Positions 53,439 through 62,595 of a stretch of 64,000 nt of DNA are shown here, piece after piece. This stretch comes from Burkholderia mayonis (lineage in GTDB: Bacteria > Pseudomonadota > Gammaproteobacteria > Burkholderiales > Burkholderiaceae). A program made the position numbers and the translations under genes. Where the stretch lies: contig NZ_CP013387.1 in NCBI RefSeq assembly GCF_001523745.2, forward strand, positions 1,426,001 through 1,490,000, written 5' to 3'. Numbering within the stretch: position 1 is the first letter of the stretch; the number at the start of each line of letters is the position of its first letter. The notes under the pieces were generated by a model that searched no databases, was not told where the DNA came from, and saw only the letters and a list, made by a program, of their open reading frames with translations.

Positions 53439-56400
53439 ACGCCGGCGCCCCGCACGAATCCGGCGCGACGCGCGCGCGCTTCACCGACATCTTCGTCCGT
53501 CGTCCGGTGCTGTCGCTCGTGCTCAGCCTGCTGATCCTGCTCGTCGGCCTGCGCGCGCTGATGTCGCTGCCGGTGCGGCAATATCCGGCGCTCGAGAGCG
53601 CGACGATCAGCGTCGAGACCGACTACCCCGGCGCGTCGCAGGACCTGATGCAGGGCTTCGTGACGACGCCGATCGCGCAATCTATCGCGACCGCTGACGG
53701 GATCGAGTACATCACGTCGACGACCACGCAGGGCAAGAGTGTCGTGAAGGCGCGGCTGCGCCTGAATGCGAACGCGGACCGCGCGATGACCGAAGTGATG
53801 GCGAAGGTCCAGCAGGTGAAGTACAAGCTGCCCGCCGACGCGTACGACTCGGTGATCACGAAGCTGACCGACGCGCCGACCGCGGTGATGTACCTCGGCT
53901 TTGCGAGCGACACGCTGTCGATCCCGCAGATCACCGACTACGTCGTACGCGTCGCGCAGCCGCTCGTGACGACGGTGCCGGGCGTCGCATCGGCCGAGAT
54001 CCTCGGCGGCCAGAACCTCGCGATGCGGGTCTGGCTCGACGCGACGCGGCTCGCCGCGCACGGGCTGTCCGCGGGCGACGTGGCCGCGGCGATCCGCGCG
54101 AACAACGTGCAGGCGGCGCCGGGCCAGGTCAAGGGATCGCTCACGATCGCCGACATCTCGGCGAACACCGATCTGACCGACGTCGGCGCGTTCAACGAGA
54201 TGGTCGTGAAGCACGATCCGAACGGCGGCGGGCTCGTGCGGCTGAAGGACGTCGCGACGGTCGAGATCGGCGGCGAGAACTACAATTCGAGTGCGCTGAT
54301 GAACGGCCGCCGCGCGGTGTACATCGCGGTCAACGCGACGCCTGCCGGCAATCCGCTCGAGATCGTGCGCGGCGTCGACGCGGTGCTGCCCGCGATGGAG
54401 CGCAACAAGCCGGCGAGCATCCAGATCGCGAACATGTTCGACGGCGCGCGCTTCGTCAACGCGTCGATCGCCGAGGTTCGCTCGACGCTCACCGAGGCGA
54501 TCGCGATCGTCGTCGTCGTGATCTTCCTGTTCCTCGGCTCGTTCCGCGCGGTGATCATCCCGGTGCTGACGATCCCGCTGTCGCTCGTCGGCTCCGCCGC
54601 GCTGATGCTCGCGGCGGGCTTCTCGCTGAACCTGCTGACGCTGCTCGCGATGGTACTCGCGATCGGGCTCGTCGTCGACGATGCGATCGTCGTCGTCGAG
54701 AACATCCATCGGCACATCGAGGAAGGCGAGCCGCCCGTGCGCGCCGCGCTGATCGGCGCACGCGAGATCGCGTCGCCCGTGCTCGTGATGATGGCGACGC
54801 TGATCTCCGTGTACGCGCCGATCGGGCTGATGGGCGGCCTGACCGGGTCGCTCTTCAAGGAGTTCGCGTTCACGCTCGCGGGCGCGGTGCTCGTGTCGGG
54901 GATCGTCGCGCTCACGCTGTCGCCGATGCTCGGCTCGCTGCTCTTGACGAGCAAGATGTCGGAAGGCCGCGTCGCGAAGGCGATCGAGCACACGCTCGAG
55001 CGCGCGACGCAAGTCTACCGACGCGGCCTGCAAGCGAGCCTCGCCGCGCGGCCGGCGATCCTGCTGATCGGCGTCGGCGTGCTGGCGGGCATCGTGCTGC
55101 TCTTCTCCGGCGTGAAGCGCGAGCTCGCGCCGCAGGAAGACCAGGGCTCGATCATGGTCGCGGTGAAGGCGCCGCAGTACGCGAACCTCGACTACATGGA
55201 GCGCTACGCGCCCGACATCGAGCACGTGTTCCGCACGCTGCCCGAAGCGGACACGAGCTTCATCCTGAACAGCTACGGCGGCAGCAATCTCGGCTTCGCC
55301 GGCGTGAACCTCGTCGACTGGGAAAAGCGCGAGCGCAGCGCGTCGACGCTGCAGGCGCTGATCCAGGCGCGCGGCGACCAGATCCAGGGCGACCGTGTGT
55401 TCGCGTTCCAGCTGCCGGCGCTGCCCGCGTCGAGCGGCGGCCTGCCGATCCAGATGGTGCTGCGCTCGCCGTCGGGCTTCGCGGACCTCTACGCGCAGAT
55501 GGACCGGATCAAGGCGGCGGCGGCGAAGACCGGCCTTTTCGCCGTCGTCGACAGCGACCTGACGTTCGACAGCCGCGCGGTCGGCGTGACGATCGACCGC
55601 AATCAGGCGAACACGCTCGGCGTGACGATGAAGGACATCGCCGACACGCTTGCCGTCCTCGTCGGCGAGAACTACGTGAACCGCTTCAACTTCAAGGGAC
55701 GCTCGTACGACGTGATTCCGCAGGTGTCGCGCGGCGAGCGGCTGTCGTCGGAGATGCTGAGCCGCTACTACGTGAAAACGGGCTCCGGCCAGATGATTCC
55801 GCTGTCGACGGTGATCCGCGTGACGAACGGCAGCCAGGCGAACGCGCTCAGTCAGTTCAACCAGATGAACTCGGCGACGTTCTCCGCCGTGCCCGCGCCC
55901 GGCGTGACGATGGGCGAGGCGGTCGCGTTCCTCGAGGCGCAGAAGCTGCCGGCCGGCTTCTCGATCGACTGGCTCGGCGAATCGCGGCAATACGTGCAGG
56001 AAGGCAACCGGCTCGCCGTCACGTTCGGCTTCGCGCTGATCGTGATCTTCCTCGTGCTCGCCGCGCAGTTCGAAAGCCTGCGCGATCCGCTCGTGATCCT
56101 CGTGTCGGTGCCGCTGTCGATCTGCGGTGCGCTCGCTCCGCTCTACCTCGGCTTCGCGACGCTGAACATCTATACGCAGATCGGGCTCGTCACGCTGATC
56201 GGCCTGATCTCGAAGCACGGGATCCTGATGGTCAGCTTCGCGAACGACCTGCAGCGCCACGAAGGGCTCGATCGCCGCGCGGCGATCGAGCGTGCGGCGG
56301 CCGTGCGGCTGCGGCCGATCCTGATGACGACGGCCGCGATGGTCGCGGGCCTCGTGCCGCTCGTGTTCGCGGCGGGCGCCGGCGCGGCGAGCCGCTTCGC

Positions 56401-56545
56401 GATCGGCATCACGGTGTCGACCGGCATGCTGGTCGGCACGCTCTTCACGCTGTTCGTGCTGCCGACCGTCTACACGTTCGTCGCGAAGGACCACGGCGCG
56501 GCCATGCGCAGCGAGCGCGCGCAACTCCTCGCGGCAACCCGATAA
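53435..56545 (+). CDS. RND-type multidrug efflux pump (inner membrane)
   Basis: 1036 residues, the normal HAE1-RND length, with about 12 membrane segments. TM4 carries the proton-relay aspartate pair in IGLVVDDAIVVVENI. ATG 53435 overlaps the adaptor stop. It is of the MexI/MexW-like branch used for redox-active metabolites. The neighbouring pyrimidotriazine genes and the equivalent ToxFGHI pump of B. glumae suggest toxoflavin-type export. Confidence 0.94.
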   Translation: MNAGAPHESGATRARFTDIFVRRPVLSLVLSLLILLVGLRALMSLPVRQYPALESATISVETDYPGASQDLMQGFVTTPIAQSIATADGIEYITSTTTQGKSVVKARLRLNANADRAMTEVMAKVQQVKYKLPADAYDSVITKLTDAPTAVMYLGFASDTLSIPQITDYVVRVAQPLVTTVPGVASAEILGGQNLAMRVWLDATRLAAHGLSAGDVAAAIRANNVQAAPGQVKGSLTIADISANTDLTDVGAFNEMVVKHDPNGGGLVRLKDVATVEIGGENYNSSALMNGRRAVYIAVNATPAGNPLEIVRGVDAVLPAMERNKPASIQIANMFDGARFVNASIAEVRSTLTEAIAIVVVVIFLFLGSFRAVIIPVLTIPLSLVGSAALMLAAGFSLNLLTLLAMVLAIGLVVDDAIVVVENIHRHIEEGEPPVRAALIGAREIASPVLVMMATLISVYAPIGLMGGLTGSLFKEFAFTLAGAVLVSGIVALTLSPMLGSLLLTSKMSEGRVAKAIEHTLERATQVYRRGLQASLAARPAILLIGVGVLAGIVLLFSGVKRELAPQEDQGSIMVAVKAPQYANLDYMERYAPDIEHVFRTLPEADTSFILNSYGGSNLGFAGVNLVDWEKRERSASTLQALIQARGDQIQGDRVFAFQLPALPASSGGLPIQMVLRSPSGFADLYAQMDRIKAAAAKTGLFAVVDSDLTFDSRAVGVTIDRNQANTLGVTMKDIADTLAVLVGENYVNRFNFKGRSYDVIPQVSRGERLSSEMLSRYYVKTGSGQMIPLSTVIRVTNGSQANALSQFNQMNSATFSAVPAPGVTMGEAVAFLEAQKLPAGFSIDWLGESRQYVQEGNRLAVTFGFALIVIFLVLAAQFESLRDPLVILVSVPLSICGALAPLYLGFATLNIYTQIGLVTLIGLISKHGILMVSFANDLQRHEGLDRRAAIERAAAVRLRPILMTTAAMVAGLVPLVFAAGAGAASRFAIGITVSTGMLVGTLFTLFVLPTVYTFVAKDHGAAMRSERAQLLAATR

Positions 56546-56547
56546 CC

Positions 56548-58218
56548 ATGAACGACACGATGCATCGCTTCTCTCACGAAACGGCGACGGCCTCGCGCCG
56601 CCGCCACCGCCGCACACGCGACGCAGCGGCTTCGGCCACACGCTCGGCGATCCGTTCGACCGCAATCGCGCTCGCCGTGTTCGCGACGGGCTGCACGCTC
56701 GCGCCGCGCTACGAGCGTCCGGCCGCGCCCGTGTCGGGCGCGTTCCCGACCGACGGCGTCTACGCCACGCAGCCGGGCGCCGCGTCCGGCGCGCGCAGCG
56801 CGAACGGCCAGGCGGCCGTCGACATCGGCTGGCGCGAGTTCTTCGTCGATCCGCGCCTGCAGCGCTTGATCGAGATCGCGCTGAAGAACAACCGCGACCT
56901 GCGCGTGTCGGTGCTGAACGTCGAGGCTTCGCGCGCGCAGTATCAGATCACGCGCGCGGGCCTCTTCCCGACGCTCGACGGCACGGGCACGGGTGCGATC
57001 CAGCGCTATCCGGCCGGCGTGTCCACCACCGGCGCGCCGCTCATCACGCGGGCGTACAACGTCGGCGTGTCCGCGTCATGGGAGCTCGACCTGTTCGGCC
57101 GCGTGCAGAGCCTGAAGGACCAGGCGCTCGCGCAGTACTTCGCGACCGCGCAGGCCCGCAAGGCGGCGGAGATCGCGCTCGTCGCGAGCGTCGCCGACCA
57201 GTACCTGACGCTGCTGTCGACCGACGACCTGCTGCAGGTCACGGAGAACACGCTGAAGTCGGCGCGCGCGTCGTACGACCTGACGAAGCTGCAGTTCGAC
57301 AACGGCACTGGCTCGGAGCTCGATCTGCGGCAGGCGCAGACGGTCGTCGAGACGGCGCTCGCGAACCAGCAGGCGCAGGCGCGGGCGCGCGCGCAGGCGG
57401 TCAACGCGCTCGTGCTGCTGGTTGGCGAGCCGTTGCCCGACGATCTGCCGGCCGGCTTGCCGCTCAACGCGCAGAACCTGCTGACCGACATTCCGGCCGG
57501 GCTGCCGTCCGATCTGCTGACGCGCCGGCCGGACATCATGCAGGCGGAAGAGACGCTGCGCGCGGCGAACGCGAACATTGGCGCGGCGCGCGCGGCGTTC
57601 TTCCCGAAGATCTCGCTGACGGGCGCGTTCGGCACCGCGAGCCCGACGTTGGGCGGTCTCTTCAAGGCCGGCACGGCGGCGTGGTCGTTCGCGCCGAGCA
57701 TCGCGCTGCCGATCTTCGAGGGCGGGCAGAACATCGCGAATCTCGATCTCGCGCACGTGCAGAAGCGCATCGAGATCGCGAACTACGAGAAGGCGATCCA
57801 GAGCGCGTTCCGCGAAGTGTCGGACGGGCTCGCCGCGCGCGGCACGTACGATCAGCAGATCGCGGCGCTCGAGCGCAACGAGCACGCGCAGCAGCGCCGC
57901 TACGATCTGTCGGATCTGCGCTACAAGAACGGCGTCGACAGCTACCTGTCGGTGCTGACCGCGCAGACCGATCTGTACTCGGCGCAGCAGCAGCTGATCA
58001 GCGCGCGGCTCGCGCGCTGGTCGAATCTCGTCGACCTGTATCGTTCGCTCGGCGGCGGCTGGATCGAGCGCGCGGGCGAGACGCCGCGTCCGGCCGACGC
58101 GCCGGCCGACTACGGCAAGGCGGCGGCCGCGGGTGCGGGTGCGGGTGCGGGTGCGGGTGCGGGTGCGAGTGCGGGTGCGGGTGCGAGTGCGAGTGCGGGT
58201 GCAATTACGATTGGTTGA
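56548..58218 (+). CDS. NodT-family outer-membrane efflux lipoprotein
   Basis: 556 residues. An unusual basic N-terminal stretch of about 35 residues precedes the hydrophobic signal and the lipobox ATGC (Cys50; FATGCTLAPRYERP), so translation might begin further in. Two OEP repeats follow. The last 30 residues are Ala/Gly/Ser low-complexity sequence encoded by a hexanucleotide repeat. It lies two bases after the RND gene and completes a tripartite pump. Confidence 0.92.
   Translation: MNDTMHRFSHETATASRRRHRRTRDAAASATRSAIRSTAIALAVFATGCTLAPRYERPAAPVSGAFPTDGVYATQPGAASGARSANGQAAVDIGWREFFVDPRLQRLIEIALKNNRDLRVSVLNVEASRAQYQITRAGLFPTLDGTGTGAIQRYPAGVSTTGAPLITRAYNVGVSASWELDLFGRVQSLKDQALAQYFATAQARKAAEIALVASVADQYLTLLSTDDLLQVTENTLKSARASYDLTKLQFDNGTGSELDLRQAQTVVETALANQQAQARARAQAVNALVLLVGEPLPDDLPAGLPLNAQNLLTDIPAGLPSDLLTRRPDIMQAEETLRAANANIGAARAAFFPKISLTGAFGTASPTLGGLFKAGTAAWSFAPSIALPIFEGGQNIANLDLAHVQKRIEIANYEKAIQSAFREVSDGLAARGTYDQQIAALERNEHAQQRRYDLSDLRYKNGVDSYLSVLTAQTDLYSAQQQLISARLARWSNLVDLYRSLGGGWIERAGETPRPADAPADYGKAAAAGAGAGAGAGAGASAGAGASASAGAITIG
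58129..58200 (+). repeat. In-frame hexanucleotide tandem repeat GCGGGT/GCGAGT
   Basis: Twelve six-base units: nine GCGGGT and three GCGAGT, encoding Ala-Gly and Ala-Ser pairs at the C-terminus of the outer-membrane factor. Changes in copy number would keep the reading frame. Confidence 0.92.
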
Positions 58219-58465
58219 GCACGCAACCAATCGGATGACGAAGACACGGATCGATCAATGATCGGCGATACCGTAATCGGTACGGATGCACAATCGGCGA
58301 TGCTTTTGCACAATCGAACGCAGCAGCCAATCAAGAGCTCGCCTAGAACCCGAGAGACAGCAACAAACCGGAAGTCGATTCACCCCTTCGACATAACAAC
58401 AAGCAGCAACGCTTCCGTGTTCTTCGCGATGCGTATCTCAATGTTGAATAACCTTGAGGCACAGC
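58219..58465 (+). promoter_or_regulatory. Likely promoter/operator region of the pyrimidotriazine operon
   Basis: A 247-base, relatively AT-rich gap between the efflux operon and the GTP cyclohydrolase gene. It contains the inverted repeat TACCG-TAAT-CGGTA (58269-58282) and two copies of TGCACAATCG at 58287-58296 and 58307-58316, exactly 20 bases apart, which places them on one face of the helix. B. glumae controls tox genes by a LysR-type ToxR; whether these are such sites is untested. Confidence 0.5.
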
Positions 58466-59110
58466 ATGAATGATGGTCGAATCCCCCCAACGCTGAGCGC
58501 GTCCGTCCGTACGCGCGTGAACGTGCCCATTCGCCCGCGCACCGCTCAGCAGAAGTTCGAGCCCGAGATGGTGACGTTCCAGGGCCTTTGCGACAACGCG
58601 GAGCATCTCGCGCTCGTCTTCGGGCCGCTCGCCGACGCACCGCTCGTGCGCGTGCATTCCGAGTGCCTGACGGGCGACGTGTTCGGCTCCGCGCGCTGCG
58701 ATTGCGGCGAGCAGCTCGACGAGTCGGTCGCGATGTTCGGCCGCGAAGGCGGCATCCTGCTCTATCTGCGCCAGGAGGGCCGCGGCATCGGACTGTACAA
58801 CAAACTCGACGCGTACCGCCTGCAGATCTCGCAGGGCCTCGACACGTTCGCCGCGAACCGCGCGCTGAACTTCCCCGACGACTTGCGCGATTTCCGCGTC
58901 GCCGCGCAGATGCTGCAGGCGCTCGGCGTCGTCGACATCTCGCTCGTCACCAATAACCCGGACAAGATTTCGCAGATCGAGAAGTACGGCATCCGGATCA
59001 AGCGCGTGCTGCAGACCGGCGTGTTCGTCAACAGCACGAATCACGGCTACCTGCGCGCGAAGATCGATCACCACCGTCACGCCATCAACCTCAGCCAGGA
59101 ACTTCAATGA
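58466..59110 (+). CDS. toxB: GTP cyclohydrolase II, ToxB-like
   Basis: 214 residues, normal RibA length. Zinc ligands C67, C78 and C80 lie in HSECLTGDVFGSARCDCG, with the catalytic/GTP region LRQEGRGIGLYNKLDAY after it. It opens GTP to the diaminopyrimidine intermediate shared by riboflavin and toxoflavin. ATG 58466 has GAGG seven bases upstream. The following WD, methyltransferase, FGE and RibD-like genes identify it as the toxoflavin-type paralogue and not the riboflavin enzyme. Confidence 0.92.
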   Translation: MNDGRIPPTLSASVRTRVNVPIRPRTAQQKFEPEMVTFQGLCDNAEHLALVFGPLADAPLVRVHSECLTGDVFGSARCDCGEQLDESVAMFGREGGILLYLRQEGRGIGLYNKLDAYRLQISQGLDTFAANRALNFPDDLRDFRVAAQMLQALGVVDISLVTNNPDKISQIEKYGIRIKRVLQTGVFVNSTNHGYLRAKIDHHRHAINLSQELQ

Positions 59111-60801
59111 TCACTCACCGCGCACCGATCAGCGGGATTGCCGCGCATCGCGACAAATACGTCCTGACGGCGGGTTACGACAACCAGGTCATCCTGTGGG
59201 ACGCGAAAACCCAACGGCCGCTCGCCCGCGCGATGCACGACCACCTCGCGAACCAGGGGGCGTTTTCGCCCGACGGCGCGTACGTCGTCACGTCGTCGTC
59301 CGATTACAGCGCCCGCCTCTGGACCGTGCCCGACCTGCGGCTCGTCGCCGTGTTCGCCGACCAGGAAGACGACGTCGAAATGAGCGCGTTCCATCCGGAC
59401 AAGCCGCTCGTCGCGACCGCGTCGCGCGATCACCGCGTGCGGGTCTACGACTTCAGCGGCAAGCTGCTGAACACGTTCAGCGGCCACACCGCCGACGTGA
59501 TCTCGGTCGAATGGATGCGCGGCACCGACGAGATCGTGTCGTCGAGCGACGACGGCACGATCAAGCGCTGGTCGCTCGGCCACGACGGCCTCGTCGCCGA
59601 CATCGATCTCGACGGCATCGAGACCGACACGATCGCGATCGCCGCCGACGGCCGCATTTTCGCGGGCAACGACGAAGGCGAGATCATCGTGATCGGCGAC
59701 GGCGAGCGCGCGACGCTGCCGGCGCACGACGCGGGCGTGAAGCGCCTCGTGCTCGACGGCGATCGCGGCCTGCTCGTGTCGCTGTCGTACGACCGCACGA
59801 TGCGGCTGTGGAAGATCGGCGCGTCCGGACAGCCGGAGGCGCTCGGCGGCGCGGCGCTGCCGCCCGAAGTGTGGCCGCGTTCGTGCTCGTTCGAAGGCGA
59901 TGAGCACATCGTGTTCTCGACGTTCCATTCGAGCTATCGCCGCTACAACTGGAAGGCCGAGCGCTGGGATGCGGCCGAGCTGCCGCCGACGCACGGCGTG
60001 AACGCGGCGCTCGCCGTGGACGGCCATCTGTGGACGATCGGCGACGCGGGCATCGCGCGCGTCGACCAGCGCGAGCATGCGCGCACGGGCAGCCTGTGCA
60101 ACTTCCTGACGCCCGCGGGCGACCTGATCCTGACGGGCGGCCAGCTCGGCAAGGTGTTCGACGCGCGCAGCGGCCGCGAGCTTCACCAGCACCGCTCGCC
60201 GCTCAACTGCGGCGTGTCGTTCGCGCGCGACGGCGTCGCGCATGCGGTGATCGGCGCGTACACGGGCGAAGGCATCGTGCTGCGGATCGACGGCGCGAAG
60301 GCGACCCACGTCGCCGACCTGCCGCTGCACGCGAACGCGGTCAAGGGCATCGCAATCTCGGGCGACCTGATCTTCTCGGTCGCGGCCGACGCGTCGGCCA
60401 CATGGTATCGCGCGTCGACGCTCGAGCCGGTGTTCACGCTCAAGCGCGCGCACGACAAGATCGCGAACGGCTGCGCGGGCCTCGACAACGGTTTCTTCGC
60501 ATCGGTGAGCCGCGATCTGAAGCTGCGGATCTGGTCGCCCGACCATCACGCGGACGTGATCGCGACGCCGCACACGCACTCGATCAAGTGCGTCGCGGCG
60601 AGCGCCGACGGCCGCTACGTCGCGACGGGCAGCTACAACGGCCGCGTCGCCGTCTACGACCGCACCGACGCGCGCTGGGCGCTCGACGTGCGCGTGACGA
60701 CCGCAGGCGTGTCGTCGCTCTGCTACGACCCCGCCGCGCATGCGTTCCTCGCGAGCTCGTACGACGGCGACGTCTACCGCATTCCGCTGGAGCGCGTATG
60801 A
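59107..60801 (+). CDS. toxC: WD-repeat protein, ToxC-like
   Basis: 564 residues made of WD40-type blades: SSDYSARLW, ASRDHRVRVYD, SSDDGTIKRW, SYDRTMRLW, SRDLKLRIW and GSYNGRVAVYD are visible, with weaker ones between, enough for one large or two propellers. No signal peptide. ATG overlaps the toxB stop (ATGA). ToxC is required for toxoflavin synthesis in B. glumae; its exact step is not clear to me. Confidence 0.9.
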   Translation: MITHRAPISGIAAHRDKYVLTAGYDNQVILWDAKTQRPLARAMHDHLANQGAFSPDGAYVVTSSSDYSARLWTVPDLRLVAVFADQEDDVEMSAFHPDKPLVATASRDHRVRVYDFSGKLLNTFSGHTADVISVEWMRGTDEIVSSSDDGTIKRWSLGHDGLVADIDLDGIETDTIAIAADGRIFAGNDEGEIIVIGDGERATLPAHDAGVKRLVLDGDRGLLVSLSYDRTMRLWKIGASGQPEALGGAALPPEVWPRSCSFEGDEHIVFSTFHSSYRRYNWKAERWDAAELPPTHGVNAALAVDGHLWTIGDAGIARVDQREHARTGSLCNFLTPAGDLILTGGQLGKVFDARSGRELHQHRSPLNCGVSFARDGVAHAVIGAYTGEGIVLRIDGAKATHVADLPLHANAVKGIAISGDLIFSVAADASATWYRASTLEPVFTLKRAHDKIANGCAGLDNGFFASVSRDLKLRIWSPDHHADVIATPHTHSIKCVAASADGRYVATGSYNGRVAVYDRTDARWALDVRVTTAGVSSLCYDPAAHAFLASSYDGDVYRIPLERV

Positions 60802-61490
60802 GCGCCGCCGAACCGCACTACATCGACGCGCAGCGCACGATCGCCCCCGTCGACGGACCGCTCGCTGCGCCGCACGAGTACGCGGCGGTGCTGCGCTCGG
60901 ATTTCGTGTCGAGCTACCACGACGGCCGCGACGTCTGGACCGACGAGGCGGCGATGCGCCCGGCGAGCGCGATCCTGCACGAGCATCTCGGCAGCCCGGC
61001 CGACGTCCTCGACGCGGGCGCGGGCCGCGGCCGCGACACTGCGTACTTTCTCGAGCACGGTCACCGGGTGACGGCGGTCGACCTCGTCGAGCCGCCGGAG
61101 TGGGCGCAGCTCTCGCAGCGCTGGGGCGAGCGCGTGCGCTTCGTGGCGTGTCCCGTGTCCGAGCTCCAGGGTGAAGCCCTGTTCGACGGCGCGCTCGACA
61201 ACGGTTGCCTGCACCACCAGCATCCGGACGCGTACGCCGCGTATCTCGCGCGCATCCATGCGTTGCTGCGGCCCGAGGGTCTCTTCACGATCTCGGTGTT
61301 CGAGGCCGACGGCGCGGGGCGGCTGTACGCGAACCACGCACAGCGCCTCTATCGCGAGTTCACCGAGCCCGAGCTCGTCGAACTGCTGGGCGCCGCGCAT
61401 TTCACGCCCGTCAGCAGCCACCGGGTGCCGCGGCCGAAGGCCGGGTTGCACTATCTGGTGCTGACGGTCCGAAAATCCCGTCCCGACTGA
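60798..61490 (+). CDS. SAM-dependent methyltransferase, ToxA-like candidate
   Basis: 230 residues, compact class I fold: motif I VLDAGAGRGRDTAYF near residue 70 and motif II VTAVDLVEPPEW. It resembles TehB/UbiG-like small-molecule methyltransferases. In B. glumae the methyltransferase toxA precedes toxB; here the gene sits between toxC and toxD, and a second methyltransferase follows toxE. Either could N-methylate the pyrimidotriazine ring. ATGA overlap with toxC. Confidence 0.83.
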   Translation: MSAAEPHYIDAQRTIAPVDGPLAAPHEYAAVLRSDFVSSYHDGRDVWTDEAAMRPASAILHEHLGSPADVLDAGAGRGRDTAYFLEHGHRVTAVDLVEPPEWAQLSQRWGERVRFVACPVSELQGEALFDGALDNGCLHHQHPDAYAAYLARIHALLRPEGLFTISVFEADGAGRLYANHAQRLYREFTEPELVELLGAAHFTPVSSHRVPRPKAGLHYLVLTVRKSRPD

Positions 61491-61499
61491 CGCGAGTTC

Positions 61500-62489
61500 A
61501 TGCCCATGACACTCAAGCTGGCCGACAACCCGAACTATCTCAGCGACCGCGCGGCGATGGCGCTGCCGGAAGATCTGTTCGTCGCGCGCACGCCCGCGAC
61601 GGTCTTCTCGACGCATCTCGACCTGCTGCGCCTCGCGCCGGCGCAGTGGGTCGCGATCGCGCAGGATCCGGGCGCACCGTTCGAGCGGCGCTACGCGGCG
61701 GGCGCGCTGCTCGGTTTTGCCGGCGACCCACGCATCCGTCCGCTCGATCCGGAGATGTGCGACGTGCCCGCCGCGCAGGCGCGGCTCGGCACCGAGCCGG
61801 AGCAAGTGCCGCAGGTGATCGCCGAATGGGAGCGCGTCGGTGTGATCGAGGAGTGGATCGCGAAGGAATGCCCACGCTACACGACCGAGCTCGCCGCGTA
61901 CCGGATGATGCGCTACCCGGTCACGAACCTCGAATACCGGCGCTTTCTCGAAGAGACGGGCGCGCCGTGGCTGCCGACGTCGTGGGCGTTCGGCGTCTAT
62001 CCGGTCGAGCGCGCGAATCATCCGGTCTGGTCGGTGCCCGCCGAGGCGGCCGACGCCTACGCGGACTGGCTGAGCGAAGCGACCGGCCGGCGCTTCCGGC
62101 TGCCGAGCGAGGCCGAGTGGGAATACGCGGCGTCGGGCGGCACGGGCGTCGAGTATCCGTGGGGCGACGCGTTCGATCCGCGAGCGGCGAACACGGTCGA
62201 AGCCGGGCCGCTGTCGACGACGCCCGTCGGCATCTTCCCGCTCGGCCGCAGCGTGTTCGGGATCGACGACCTCGCCGGCAACGTCGAGGAATACGTCGCG
62301 GACGACTATCACCCGTATCCGGGCGGTGCGGCGATCGACGACGACCTCGCACTCACGCAAGGCAGCTACCGGATCGCGCGCGGCGGCAGCTTCACGCGCT
62401 TCGGCGATCTCGCACGCTGCGCGCGCCGTCACGGCCGCTATCAGCGCGACATCTACGCGATGGGCTTCCGGCTCGTGGAGGCGCGATGA
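61500..62489 (+). CDS. toxD: FGE/SUMF1-domain protein, ToxD-like
   Basis: 329 residues. Residues about 125-329 form a formylglycine-generating-enzyme-type fold, with VTNLEYRRFLEETG, LPSEAEWEYAASGGTG, GNVEEYVADDYH and ARGGSFTRFGDLARCARRH. The N-terminal 120 residues are a helical extension. The family includes oxygenases such as EgtB and FGE, so an oxidative step in building the triazine ring is possible (inference). ATG at 61500 or 61506. Confidence 0.88.
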   Translation: MPMTLKLADNPNYLSDRAAMALPEDLFVARTPATVFSTHLDLLRLAPAQWVAIAQDPGAPFERRYAAGALLGFAGDPRIRPLDPEMCDVPAAQARLGTEPEQVPQVIAEWERVGVIEEWIAKECPRYTTELAAYRMMRYPVTNLEYRRFLEETGAPWLPTSWAFGVYPVERANHPVWSVPAEAADAYADWLSEATGRRFRLPSEAEWEYAASGGTGVEYPWGDAFDPRAANTVEAGPLSTTPVGIFPLGRSVFGIDDLAGNVEEYVADDYHPYPGGAAIDDDLALTQGSYRIARGGSFTRFGDLARCARRHGRYQRDIYAMGFRLVEAR

Positions 62490-62595
62490 ACGCGAAACGG
62501 ACCGCCATTCGGCGCGCGCGCCGCACATCGGCTTCTCCGGCGCGCGGCCGCCCCGGGCATTCGGCACGCGCCGCGCACCGGGCGGACGGCAGACG

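Noticed and set aside
53114..56665. Leftward 1183-codon open frame opposite the RND pump
   Set aside because: Composition artefact; the rightward frame has the full RND topology and motifs.
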